From assembly GCA_037138055.1 (NCBI GenBank), contig JBAXJB010000035.1, positions 1 to 14,434 of the forward strand: a DNA stretch of 14,434 bases. Direction: 5' to 3'. The translations under genes and the position numbers were made by a program. Of the stretch, positions 7,302 to 14,410 are shown piece after piece (within the stretch, counting starts at the first letter, position 1; each line of letters starts with the position of its first letter). A model generated the notes under the pieces. The model saw only the letters and a program-made list of their open reading frames with translations, was not told where the DNA came from and ran no database searches. Origin of the DNA: CAITNM01 sp037138055 (lineage in GTDB: Bacteria; Pseudomonadota; Alphaproteobacteria; Paracaedibacterales; CAITNM01).

Positions 7302-8285
7302 TTAGTCCTTATAACAAACGGTTTTTACAGCTTGGATAATTTTTTCAACATTAGGCAAGGCTAATTTTTCTAAATTCGCAGCATATGGCAAAGGCACATC
7401 TTCTGCGCACACACGTAGTGGAGGAGCATCTAGATAATCAAACGCTTGATCACAGACTAGAGCACAAATTTCCGCACCAACTCCTGCGAATGGCCAACCT
7501 TCTTCGATATTTACTAATCGGTTGGTTTTGCGAACTGATTCCAAAATGGTCTCAGTGTCTAGAGGGCGAATAGAGCGAAGATCAATAATTTCAGCTTCAA
7601 TACCCATTTCAGCTAACGCATCAGCTGCTTCTAAGGCATGGCGAACACAAATAGAAAATGCAGTAATAGTCACATCTGACCCTTCGCGCACAACAGCTGC
7701 TTTACCAATTGGCACTATGTGGTCTTCATCATCTGGCACATCAAAACTTGTGCCATAAATAAGTTCATTTTCTAGGAAAATGACTGGGTTTGGGTCACGA
7801 ATGGCTGACTTTAAAAGTCCTTTAGCATCAGCGGCGCTGTAAGGTGCTACAACTTTTAGACCTGGAATATGCGCATACCAACTAGCAAAACATTGAGAAT
7901 GCTGTGCACCCACGCGAGATGCCGCACCATTTGGCCCGCGGAACACAATAGGACAACCCATTTGCCCGCCAGACATATACAAAGTTTTAGCAGCTGAGTT
8001 AATAATATGGTCAATAGCTTGCATAGAAAAGTTAAAGGTCATAAATTCAACGACTGGCTTTAACCCCAAGAATGCTGCGCCAACTCCTATACCTGCAAAA
8101 CCATGCTCAGTAATTGGTGTGTCGATCACACGATTTTCACCAAATTCTTGCAAAAGCCCTTGAGTAACCTTGTAAGCGCCTTGGTATTGGGCAACTTCTT
8201 CACCCATCACAAAAACGTCGCCATCGCGGCGCATTTCTTCGGCCATTGCATCACGTAGTGCTTCACGTACTGTTAATGTTGCCAT
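7302..8285 (-). CDS. pdhB: Pyruvate dehydrogenase E1 component subunit beta
   Basis: A 327-residue beta subunit of the thiamine-diphosphate-dependent E1 enzyme, which decarboxylates pyruvate and acetylates the lipoyl group of E2. The start MATLTVREALRDAM, the MGEEVAQYQGAYKVT segment with the cofactor-activating glutamate (about residue 29 or 30), HGFAGIGVGAA (61-71), EFMTFNF and the C-terminal GWPFAGVGAEI and EDVPLPYAANLE stretches are all family hallmarks. Unlike PdhB of many free-living alphaproteobacteria it has no N-terminal lipoyl domain, as in Rickettsia-type complexes. The ATG directly abuts the pdhA stop codon with no gap, and a GGAGG Shine-Dalgarno lies within the end of pdhA, so translation is probably coupled. 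Confidence 0.96.
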   Translation of the reverse strand: MATLTVREALRDAMAEEMRRDGDVFVMGEEVAQYQGAYKVTQGLLQEFGENRVIDTPITEHGFAGIGVGAAFLGLKPVVEFMTFNFSMQAIDHIINSAAKTLYMSGGQMGCPIVFRGPNGAASRVGAQHSQCFASWYAHIPGLKVVAPYSAADAKGLLKSAIRDPNPVIFLENELIYGTSFDVPDDEDHIVPIGKAAVVREGSDVTITAFSICVRHALEAADALAEMGIEAEIIDLRSIRPLDTETILESVRKTNRLVNIEEGWPFAGVGAEICALVCDQAFDYLDAPPLRVCAEDVPLPYAANLEKLALPNVEKIIQAVKTVCYKD

Positions 8286-9305
8286 TTACGCCTCCACCAA
8301 AATATCTGTATATAGTTCCGATTCATCAGGCTCTGGTGAGGTTTGAGCAAATTCAATAACGTCTTTCATAATGTCTTTTACACGTTTTTCAATTGATTCA
8401 AATTCACCTTCAGTGATTTTACCTGAAGCAAGACCTAGGTTACGCACAGCGTCGATAGCATCGTGTGATGTTTTGACTTCTTCAACTTCTTCCTTTGTAC
8501 GGTACTTAGCCGGGTCAGACATAGAATGTCCACGATAACGATAGGTTTTAAAGTGCAATAAAGCAGGACCTTCGCCTGAACGTGCCCGTTCTAGTGCCCA
8601 GTCAGCAGCTTCACGAACCTGAATTAAGTTCATTCCGTTAACAACACGCCCTGGAATACCCCAAGGTTCGCCACGGTTTTCGAAATTAGCGTTAGATGTT
8701 CCCCTGGCTGTTGAAGTACCCATGGCGTATTCATTATTTTCAATAACAAACACAACCGGTAATTTCCACAAAGCTGCCATGTTAAACGTTTCGTATACTT
8801 GGCCTTGGTTTGCAGCGCCGTCACCCAAATAGACTACACATACGCCCTTATCACCTTTGTATTTATGAGCAAAAGCCAGACCAGCACCAATTGGCACCTG
8901 AGCCCCAACAATTCCATGACCGCCGTAAAAACCTTTTTCACGACTAAACATATGCATTGAACCGCCCTTACCTTTTGAATAACCGCCGGATCTACCAGTT
9001 AATTCGGCCATAACGCCGCGTGGGTCCATATCACAAGCTAACATGTGGCCATGGTCACGGTATGAGGTAATAACAGTATCTTGAGATTGCATAGCCGACT
9101 GAATACCAACCACAACAGCTTCTTGCCCAATGTATAAATGGCAAAAACCACCAATAAGGCCCATGCCGTAAAGCTGCGCTGCCCGTTCTTCAAAACGACG
9201 AATCAGCACCATTTGCTCATATGCTTTTAGAAAAGCATTGCGGTCATATGCTCCGAAGGGGGTTGTTTTATCTTCAAAAGAACTAGCTCGTGCCACGCTG
9301 GACAT
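8286..9305 (-). CDS. pdhA: Pyruvate dehydrogenase E1 component subunit alpha
   Basis: The alpha subunit of E1, 339 residues from the ATG at 9303-9305. A TTG three codons upstream (9314) would give 342; the ATG is preferred because the TTG has no ribosome site, but a GGTAGG sits very close to the ATG, so the choice is not settled. The thiamine-diphosphate motif runs from GDGAANQGQ (about 161) to the ENNEYAMGTS asparagines (about 190), with the usual spacing. The YRYRGHSMSDPAKYR loop (about 255-270) corresponds to the active-site loop. HGIVGAQVPIGAGLA is also diagnostic. It is the first gene of pdhA-pdhB-pdhC and is preceded by a good promoter (9336-9364). Confidence 0.95.
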   Translation of the reverse strand: MSSVARASSFEDKTTPFGAYDRNAFLKAYEQMVLIRRFEERAAQLYGMGLIGGFCHLYIGQEAVVVGIQSAMQSQDTVITSYRDHGHMLACDMDPRGVMAELTGRSGGYSKGKGGSMHMFSREKGFYGGHGIVGAQVPIGAGLAFAHKYKGDKGVCVVYLGDGAANQGQVYETFNMAALWKLPVVFVIENNEYAMGTSTARGTSNANFENRGEPWGIPGRVVNGMNLIQVREAADWALERARSGEGPALLHFKTYRYRGHSMSDPAKYRTKEEVEEVKTSHDAIDAVRNLGLASGKITEGEFESIEKRVKDIMKDVIEFAQTSPEPDESELYTDILVEA

Positions 9306-9335
9306 GCCTACCAAAAAATTAAATCTATCGGACTA

Positions 9336-9364
9336 GTATTACAAAATTTGGGCACTTTTTGCAA
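9336..9364 (-). promoter_or_regulatory. Promoter of the pdhABC operon
   Basis: On the minus strand -35 TTGCAA (9359-9364), a 17-bp spacer and -10 TAATAC (9336-9341) precede pdhA. The leader would be about 23 nt. This makes the operon independent of the small-protein genes upstream. The -10 is only partly consensus. Confidence 0.5.
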
Positions 9365-9398
9365 GGTTTTCGTGATTAAGCCTTAGTGACAGCCCCTT

Positions 9399-9860
9399 TC
9401 AAAAGGGAACAACATAGCGTCGCTCTGCAAGAAGTGGAGCCATACAAAAACGCTCAGCTCCGCAATAAACTAGAGCCAAAGCACCCAGCCAACTAGAGAA
9501 TTCATTTCCAAAACAACATGTGCTAATTAGCATTTCAATAAACCCAAATACTAAATAAGGATTTATTGACTTATTTTTATCTCGTGACACTGGAAAATAA
9601 ACAGCATGTAACAAGTCTGCAACCCCACAGGTAACACCAAGCAAACTGGTAAGATTAGAAGTGGTTTCACATAATGCGTTGTCGTTCCAAGGCAGAATAA
9701 AAAGAACACCAGCAGCCACAGCTTGGGTGACGCTTAGCGCTCTAATAGTGTTAGCTCTAGTCTCTTCTAATTCAATATTTGCTCCCGCTTCTATATTTTT
9801 AGAAAAAATGAGAAATAAAAAAAGAAAACAGCGAAAAATCTTTTTTGAGAACATACTCAC
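9399..9860 (-). CDS. Small exported membrane protein of unknown function (array member 4)
   Basis: A 153-residue protein from a GTG start (9858-9860), or 151 residues from an ATG two codons later (9854); both give the same signal peptide (about 1-26, ending near IEAGA). The rest contains four hydrophobic segments at roughly 42-58, 68-90, 100-118 and 122-141, separated by a charged loop (SRDKNKS) between the second and third. This two-plus-two layout matches the three proteins upstream, although sequence similarity is weak. Several cysteines lie in or near the helices. It starts only 4-10 nt after the stop of the previous gene and has no separate upstream element, so the two are probably one transcript with coupled translation. 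No known family was recognised. Confidence 0.75.
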   Translation of the reverse strand: MSMFSKKIFRCFLFLFLIFSKNIEAGANIELEETRANTIRALSVTQAVAAGVLFILPWNDNALCETTSNLTSLLGVTCGVADLLHAVYFPVSRDKNKSINPYLVFGFIEMLISTCCFGNEFSSWLGALALVYCGAERFCMAPLLAERRYVVPF

Positions 9861-9864
9861 GATC

Positions 9865-10350
9865 TTACTTTATCCATCCTTCTAATCTTACTTGATCTAC
9901 CTTTCGTCGAGCTAAACCAAGAATTGCCTCATCTATTTTGCAGTAGCCATTTAAACCTGCGAGTATTAAAAATGTTGATCCATAAAACATCGATAAATGG
10001 GCAGAATGACAAGGACCGCAAACTATATCAGTTATGCATTTACTTGCTGCAAAATAAAGGCTTGCCTGCACAAGTTTATGAAAAGCATTTGTTTCTTCTT
10101 TTTTTTGACACCTCAAGAAAAGGTGTTCAGACAAATTTAAAACTCCACAGAAAAGGGCGTAGTTAGCAATAGTAGTTGCAGCAGCAATAGGATCAGAAAC
10201 TAAGGCATTACTAACTGCAATAGAAACAACACTATTTGCTTTGTGTAATTTTTCTATGACGCTCTCTTCTGCTAAGGCATCACCATTTTCTGCTGAATTA
10301 ACAATTGAAAATAAAAACAAAAAAAACAAGAGAACAATTTTTAAGTGCAT
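9865..10350 (-). CDS. Small exported membrane protein of unknown function (array member 3)
   Basis: A 161-residue protein with a signal peptide (1-20, cleavage after VNSA). Hydrophobic helices lie near 55-78, 92-110 and 116-136, with a weaker one near 40-52, and a charged loop KKEETNAFHK in the middle. The segment from FHKLVQASLYF to LAGLNGY lines up by pattern with FQRTQACLNML to ALVAAAGN of array member 1. Six cysteines lie between residues 68 and 137. The C-terminus is basic (ARRKVDQVR). It is preceded by the ATTGCAAT element at 10388-10418 and followed within 4-10 nt by the next array gene. No family recognised. Confidence 0.78.
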   Translation of the reverse strand: MHLKIVLLFFLFLFSIVNSAENGDALAEESVIEKLHKANSVVSIAVSNALVSDPIAAATTIANYALFCGVLNLSEHLFLRCQKKEETNAFHKLVQASLYFAASKCITDIVCGPCHSAHLSMFYGSTFLILAGLNGYCKIDEAILGLARRKVDQVRLEGWIK

Positions 10351-10387
10351 TTATAATGCCAAGATAGATTTCATTTATAAGTCAATA

Positions 10388-10418
10388 AAAAACTAAAATC
10401 ATAAAAATTGCAATGTCA
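10388..10418 (-). promoter_or_regulatory. Shared ATTGCAAT upstream element, copy 3
   Basis: On the minus strand the block reads TGACATTGCAAT followed by TTTTATGATTTTAG. The palindrome ATTGCAAT is at 10407-10414, 56 nt before the start codon at 10350. A TATAAA box follows further downstream on the minus strand. The element recurs at 11003-11033 and 11834-11865. It is a promoter or operator candidate. Confidence 0.6.
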
Positions 10419-10436
10419 TAACATCAAAAAACTAAG

Positions 10437-10967
10437 TTATTCAAATAGAAAATTATTTACTGCAGCACTTGCTACAAAGAGAGCTCCGTAATACTTAAAT
10501 GGAAAAGCAAGTGAGGGATCAATAAGCGCATTACAAAAAAAACAAATGCTACTTAAACCATAAAAACCTGATTGGCTACGCTGATAAAAAATGAATCTTT
10601 CCAATGCGATTTTTGCTTCGGGATGTTGAAGAATTTTGCACGTCTCATGATTATCAAAGCTTGATGCGAAATAAATCAGCGCAGAATAGCTCAGATACAA
10701 AGTAACCAAAGGAAAGGCATCTTTTCGGTCATAATAAAGGAGCAGACTAACACACGTAGTAGTTAGAGAAGTATGAGCTTTGCCAATTAGTATGGATGTA
10801 TCTATTTCCTGCTTCACGTCATCAACAGATGCGTCTGAGCTAATTCTGTAGTTTCCTGGGATAATTTGGTTTTCAATATCCCATAATTCCATTTGTGTTG
10901 AGGCACCCACTGAAAATACTGAAAAAAAGAGAAAAACAAAGCATTGGAGAAAGGGTTTAAAGGGCAT
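10437..10967 (-). CDS. Small exported membrane protein of unknown function (array member 2)
   Basis: A 176-residue protein with a signal peptide (1-22, cleavage after VGA), a soluble stretch (about 23-62) and four hydrophobic segments near 66-79, 85-103, 133-149 and 157-174. It is clearly related to array member 1: a YQRSQ motif (128-132) aligns with FQRTQ there, and the two aligned halves share helix positions and residues such as the (K/R)(A/S)H start, the ICFF/VCFI stretch and the AAxN end of the last helix. No enzyme motif is visible. The ATG at 10965-10967 has no clear Shine-Dalgarno. The shared ATTGCAAT element lies 54 nt upstream. Confidence 0.78.
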   Translation of the reverse strand: MPFKPFLQCFVFLFFSVFSVGASTQMELWDIENQIIPGNYRISSDASVDDVKQEIDTSILIGKAHTSLTTTCVSLLLYYDRKDAFPLVTLYLSYSALIYFASSFDNHETCKILQHPEAKIALERFIFYQRSQSGFYGLSSICFFCNALIDPSLAFPFKYYGALFVASAAVNNFLFE

Positions 10968-11002
10968 GAAAGAAATTTTGAAAAATTTTTCTATGCACCA
11001 AC

Positions 11003-11033
11003 AAAGAACAAAATCACAAGAATTGCAATGTCA
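11003..11033 (-). promoter_or_regulatory. Shared ATTGCAAT upstream element, copy 2
   Basis: On the minus strand TGACATTGCAAT is followed by TCTTGTGATTTTGTTC. The palindrome is at 11022-11029, 54 nt before the start codon at 10967 and 18 nt after the preceding stop. It is nearly identical to copy 3 in its first 12 bases. Confidence 0.6.
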
Positions 11034-11047
11034 GTTGTTTGAAAAAA

Positions 11048-11800
11048 TCATTTAGCACATCCCCAAAAAATACTATTCCCAGCAGCAGCTACTAAAGCTA
11101 GACCACTAAGTGTGTAGCTAATCATTGGTGCTTCTGCAATGCCACCTCCTATAAAACACACACCTGCCAGCATATTTAGACATGCTTGTGTGCGTTGAAA
11201 AGAGATCAACTTAGTTAGAATATTTTGTGATTCCAAATTTTGAGATTTTAAATATTTTTTATTAGTGTCTATACTAAAAGCACCATAAACAGCGCCACAC
11301 CAACAGAAATACAAGCCAGAAACATCCAAAAATTCACTTGGTAATTGGCAGAATGCACCGCTAAGAAAAAATGTATTGGCAATAGCATGGGATCTATAAA
11401 ACATTTTACTTATTTTTAATGATTGATTTATTTCAGCTAATGATTCTTCGGGTGGTGAAGATACTGACGTGGGCCTAACATAAACAGCGCTTATGTACCC
11501 CGAACCATCAAAACATAAAAACAAATTTGGGTCATCATCCCTCTTAGCCTCTTCTAATCCTTCATTAGCTTCCTCTAACTTTTGATATTCAATATCAACA
11601 TGCGTTTTCTCTTGTTCTAATTGCTTTTTAACTGACTTTCTAACTGTAGGTGACTTTGTTGGTGAATTTGGTGCAGAAATTACTGATTTTCTTTGAATAT
11701 TAGGTTTTGGAGAGTCAGGCAGAAAAGAATAAAACTCAACAAAATCCATCGCGCTTGCTGAAAAACAAGTAACAAAAACAAGAAAAATCTTTAAGAGCAT
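11048..11800 (-). CDS. Exported membrane protein of unknown function with coiled-coil insert (array member 1)
   Basis: A 250-residue protein with a signal peptide (1-17, cleavage after SASA). Residues 27-55 are Ser/Pro/Lys-rich, 56-90 are strongly charged and look like a coiled coil (KKQLEQEK, then QKLEEANEGLEEAK), and 92-136 form a small soluble region. Four hydrophobic segments follow near 137-152, 160-176, 203-220 and 228-247, with FQRTQ (201-205) between the pairs, as in array member 2. The C-terminal half is homologous to that protein; the N-terminal insert is unique in the array. The family is not recognised. The gene follows yejF by 79 nt and has the ATTGCAAT element 53 nt upstream. 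Confidence 0.78.
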   Translation of the reverse strand: MLLKIFLVFVTCFSASAMDFVEFYSFLPDSPKPNIQRKSVISAPNSPTKSPTVRKSVKKQLEQEKTHVDIEYQKLEEANEGLEEAKRDDDPNLFLCFDGSGYISAVYVRPTSVSSPPEESLAEINQSLKISKMFYRSHAIANTFFLSGAFCQLPSEFLDVSGLYFCWCGAVYGAFSIDTNKKYLKSQNLESQNILTKLISFQRTQACLNMLAGVCFIGGGIAEAPMISYTLSGLALVAAAGNSIFWGCAK

Positions 11801-11833
11801 CTAGATGGCCTGAAATTCACATTGGTCCTTCAG

Positions 11834-11865
11834 CAAAAAACAAAATTACATGGATTGCAATAACA
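11834..11865 (-). promoter_or_regulatory. Shared ATTGCAAT upstream element, copy 1
   Basis: On the minus strand TGTTATTGCAAT is followed by CCATGTAATTTTGTTT. The palindrome is at 11854-11861, 53 nt before the start codon at 11800 and 18 nt after the yejF stop. It is the most divergent of the three copies. Confidence 0.55.
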
Positions 11866-11879
11866 TTTTCAAAAAGAAC

Positions 11880-13469
11880 TCAATCTAAACAGGCACTCAA
11901 TAATGCTTTTGTGTAATCGTGCTGAGGGTGTTCAAAAATTTTCTGAGCATCGCCCTGCTCTACTATTTGACCTTGATGCATAACAATCATTCGGTGCGCC
12001 ATGGCACGAACCACTTTTAAGTCATGACTGATAAAAATGTATGAAAGCTGCAAATCATCTTGTAATTGGCGAAGCAGATCCAAAATATCCGCTTGAATAG
12101 AACGATCAAGAGCCGATGTAGGCTCATCCAAAATAACAACCTTTGGGTTTAGAACAAGGGCACGGGCAATTGCAACCCTTTGGCGCTGACCACCTGATAA
12201 TTCATGGGGGTAACGATATAGAAATTCAGCACTAAGGCCAACTTGCTCTAAAACTTTTTCAGCTCGAATACGCAATGCATCAGTTGATAAATTAGTTTCA
12301 TGAACTTTAAGGCCTTCACACACAACATCTAAAATAGAAAAACGCGGATTCAATGATCCAAAAGGATCTTGGAAAATGATCTGTAAATCTTTACGAAGGG
12401 GGCGCATTAGCTTTAAAGTGCTAGGCAATTCATTGCCCACAAATACAATTTTACCGCTTGAACTTACAAGACGCAAAATTGCAAAAACCAAGGTTGATTT
12501 ACCTGAACCACTTTCCCCCACTACACCCAAGGTTTCTCCCTGTTTTAGAGAAAGAGAAACTTTATTCACCGCAATTTTAGGTGGAAGCTTTTTAAAGCTA
12601 AACAGTGACTTATTTTCAAAAGCGACGTTCATGTCAGTAGCTTGCAATATGGTTTCGGCATTTTTTGCAAGGGGTTTTGGCGTGCCTTTGGGTTCGCAGG
12701 CAATAAGCCGTTGCGTGTATTCGTGTCTGGGATTGGCAAAAACTTCTAAAGTATTGCCTGATTCAACAATTTTGCCGTGATTCATTACAGCCACTTGATG
12801 GGCCAGATGCTTGACCATGCTTAAATCATGACTGATGAGCAACATTGACATACCAAGGTCTGCTTGCAGTTTTTGCAATAGCTTAATAATGCCGGCCTGA
12901 ATAGTTACATCTAATGCTGTGGTTGGCTCGTCCGCAATTAGTAAATCCGGCCCGCACGCAAGTGCCATAGCAATCATCACCCGTTGACGTTGCCCACCGG
13001 ATAATTGGTGTGGAAATGCATCTAAACGGCTTAACCCTTCATGGAATTCTACCAATTCAAGAAGCTCTTTGACCCGTTCCATTGCTTGGTTTTTTGAATA
13101 CCCCAGATGCAAACGAACTGTTTCAGCAATCTGCTTACTAATGGTGTGCAATGGGTTTAGGGCTGTCATTGGTTCTTGAAAAATCATACCAATGCGGCGA
13201 CCACGAATACTGCGTAATTTCTTATCAGAAAATTTTAAAAGGTCGTCACCATCAAAAAGTATTTCGCCAGTCGGGTTACTAGCCATAGGGTATGGCAATA
13301 ATTTTAAAATGGAAAAAGCAGTGACTGATTTTCCCGAACCACTTTCACCAACCAATGCCAGCGTTTCCTTTGGCTTTATAGTGAAGCTAACGCCTTGAAC
13401 AGCGTCTACCACTGGGCGCCCTGGTGGTGCAAATCGAACGGAAAGATTTTTTACATTAAGCAATGACAT
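11880..13469 (-). CDS. yejF: Peptide ABC transporter ATPase with two fused nucleotide-binding domains (YejF-like)
   Basis: A 529-residue cytoplasmic ATPase that would power peptide import through a YejB/YejE-type permease. Domain 1 has Walker A GESGSGKS (41-48), Q-loop Gln98, signature LSGGQ (156-160), Walker B LLIADE (176-181) and His214. It is followed by the CEPKGTP stretch typical of OppD/OppF-type ATPases. Domain 2 has Walker A GESGSGKS (318-325), signature LSGGQ (424-428), Walker B VVILDE (444-449) and His482. Both sites look complete. Length and fusion fit YejF or GsiA-type proteins; YejF is preferred for an alphaproteobacterium but cannot be proven without the permease genes, which are not in the window. 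A weak promoter is possible at 13476-13504 (TTGGTA, 17 bp, CATAGT). Confidence 0.9.
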   Translation of the reverse strand: MSLLNVKNLSVRFAPPGRPVVDAVQGVSFTIKPKETLALVGESGSGKSVTAFSILKLLPYPMASNPTGEILFDGDDLLKFSDKKLRSIRGRRIGMIFQEPMTALNPLHTISKQIAETVRLHLGYSKNQAMERVKELLELVEFHEGLSRLDAFPHQLSGGQRQRVMIAMALACGPDLLIADEPTTALDVTIQAGIIKLLQKLQADLGMSMLLISHDLSMVKHLAHQVAVMNHGKIVESGNTLEVFANPRHEYTQRLIACEPKGTPKPLAKNAETILQATDMNVAFENKSLFSFKKLPPKIAVNKVSLSLKQGETLGVVGESGSGKSTLVFAILRLVSSSGKIVFVGNELPSTLKLMRPLRKDLQIIFQDPFGSLNPRFSILDVVCEGLKVHETNLSTDALRIRAEKVLEQVGLSAEFLYRYPHELSGGQRQRVAIARALVLNPKVVILDEPTSALDRSIQADILDLLRQLQDDLQLSYIFISHDLKVVRAMAHRMIVMHQGQIVEQGDAQKIFEHPQHDYTKALLSACLD

Positions 13470-13554
13470 GAACGAACTATGCCATAAAAGTTTGGAGCTA
13501 CCAAAAAGATTTTTGAATTTTAGTGTTTTGTTAGTCTATTTGTGATAGGTGAAG

Positions 13555-13683
13555 ACATCGTGCCCCGCCCTTCAGAAGGGTGGGCAACCCGCCATGGCCC
13601 CATCCACAATACGGCCAATACTTTTGGGTCAGAATCTCACGAGGAGCATGTTGTTTCTGGTTAGGTAGCTGTTCGGCGAACAT
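13555..13683. other. GC-rich islet with strong hairpin in AT-rich intergenic DNA
   Basis: This covers the middle of the 314-bp gap between yejF and the acetyltransferase gene. Bases 13561-13680 are about 56% G+C, against roughly 13% in the next 60 bases and 30% in the 60 before. At 13561-13586 TGCCCCGCCCTT and AAGGGTGGGCA pair with a CAG loop. Further on are TGGCC/GGCCA arms (13594-13617) and a TGTTCGGCGAACA palindrome near 13670-13682. A 50-codon frame (13531-13683, minus strand) also spans it. It could be a mobile-element remnant, a palindromic repeat or a structured RNA; none was identified. Confidence 0.5.
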
Positions 13684-13688
13684 TCTTA

Positions 13689-13741
13689 TAATACAACATA
13701 ATGTATTAATATTTCTTTAATTAATTTGAAAAACAAATTAA
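13689..13741. promoter_or_regulatory. Two inverted repeats upstream of the acetyltransferase gene
   Basis: TAATACA (13689-13695) and TGTATTA (13702-13708) form a 7-6-7 inverted repeat. TTAATTTG (13721-13728) and CAAATTAA (13734-13741) form an 8-5-8 repeat that touches the -35 box of the promoter at 13738-13766. They may be operators or, for the second, a small terminator stem. Confidence 0.4.
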
Positions 13742-13766
13742 CTCACACTATATTCTGTATTATAAT
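13738..13766 (+). promoter_or_regulatory. Promoter of the exported acetyltransferase gene
   Basis: A consensus -10 TATAAT at 13761-13766 is preceded at 17 bp by TTAACT (13738-13743), a 4-of-6 match to the -35 consensus. The transcript would start close to the ATG at 13784, leaving a leader of about 10 nt and no clear Shine-Dalgarno. Confidence 0.55.
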
Positions 13767-13783
13767 CTCATACGAATGATCAT

Positions 13784-14389
13784 ATGAAAATTTTTCTATT
13801 ATTTTTAACCACTATTGGTTTTTTAAACGCCTCTGGAACCTTAGGGGATCCAGAAACACAGAAGAAGCAAAGATTAGCAGTAATATCACCGGAGCGTCTG
13901 CTCACCACTGAGCGCGGATATATTGCGAACGAGTATTTTGCCTTTGTGTATATACGGCCTAATTTTGTAGATTCAATAGCGCCCATTTTTGCTGATCAAG
14001 AGATAATGAAATACCTAGGTGATGGAAAAACCTATACAGCTCTTGAAGTAAGAGGACATACCGAAAGAAAAGTAAAAAATCAAGAACTCCATGGTTATTA
14101 TTGGGCAATCATCAGCCACGAGGGAGTATGTGGTATTGCTTCTGTGTTTTCAATAGAGGGTAGTAGCAGATTTGGTATTGCGCGCGTTTTGTCATCTAGC
14201 ATGAAAGGATGCAAACAAGGACGTGCACTGTTTGAAACCATTTTTAACTATTTACCTCATACATCTTGGGAAGTCACTTCAGACCCTAGAAATATAGCAT
14301 CTTGGAGATCACAGGAAAGCGCTGGTTTTATTTATCAAAAAACAGAATACGTTGAGGATTATCAAGGCGACAGAAAGTTTTATAGCTGA
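13784..14389 (+). CDS. GNAT-family acetyltransferase with a signal peptide
   Basis: A 201-residue protein. Residues 1-16 are a signal peptide (MKIFLLFLTTIGFLNA), which is unusual because GNAT enzymes use cytoplasmic acetyl-CoA. The rest resembles the RimJ/RimL-type GNAT fold: IMKYLGDGKTYT (74-85) matches the early conserved segment, YYWAIISHEGVCGIASVF (106-122) the central strands, GCKQGRALFETIF (142-154) the acetyl-CoA pyrophosphate loop and helix, and NIASWRSQESAGF (170-182) the final motif in which Asn and the Ser/Arg helix are typical. An exported GNAT could act in a host cell, as some effector acetyltransferases do, or the signal could be an uncleaved anchor. Substrate unknown. It stands alone, divergent from yejF, with a clear promoter. 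Confidence 0.78.
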   Translation: MKIFLLFLTTIGFLNASGTLGDPETQKKQRLAVISPERLLTTERGYIANEYFAFVYIRPNFVDSIAPIFADQEIMKYLGDGKTYTALEVRGHTERKVKNQELHGYYWAIISHEGVCGIASVFSIEGSSRFGIARVLSSSMKGCKQGRALFETIFNYLPHTSWEVTSDPRNIASWRSQESAGFIYQKTEYVEDYQGDRKFYS

Positions 14390-14393
14390 CTAC

Positions 14394-14410
14394 ATATAAT
14401 TTAATTATAT
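14394..14410. repeat. AT-rich palindrome after the acetyltransferase gene
   Basis: ATATAATT and AATTATAT flank a single central T, 5 nt after the stop codon. It has no G/C pairs, so it is a weak candidate for a terminator and could equally be part of a following promoter region cut by the window end. Confidence 0.3.

Noticed and set aside
9391..9410. CCCTTT/AAAGGG inverted repeat at the end of array member 4 as a terminator
   Set aside because: The stem is short, overlaps the stop codon and has no following U-tract.
10351..10377. Seven-codon upstream frame (MKSILAL) ending one base-step before the start codon of array member 3
   Set aside because: Such tiny frames arise easily by chance in AT-rich leaders, it has no ribosome site, and the other array genes lack it.
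13670..13682. TGTTCGGCGAACA palindrome considered as an SOS (LexA) box
   Set aside because: The alphaproteobacterial LexA box is a direct repeat GTTC-N7-GTTC, and the spacing and orientation here do not fit.
13531..13683. 50-codon frame on the minus strand across the GC-rich islet
   Set aside because: It has no visible ribosome site and no recognised family, and the islet's strong hairpins explain its composition at least as well. Kept only as a remark in the islet finding.
13540..13690. Intergenic stretch considered as 6S RNA, SRP RNA, tmRNA or tRNA
   Set aside because: None of the conserved cores (SRP GGAAGCAGC loop, tRNA T-loop with CCA arm, tmRNA tag, 6S closing stem) could be found on either strand.
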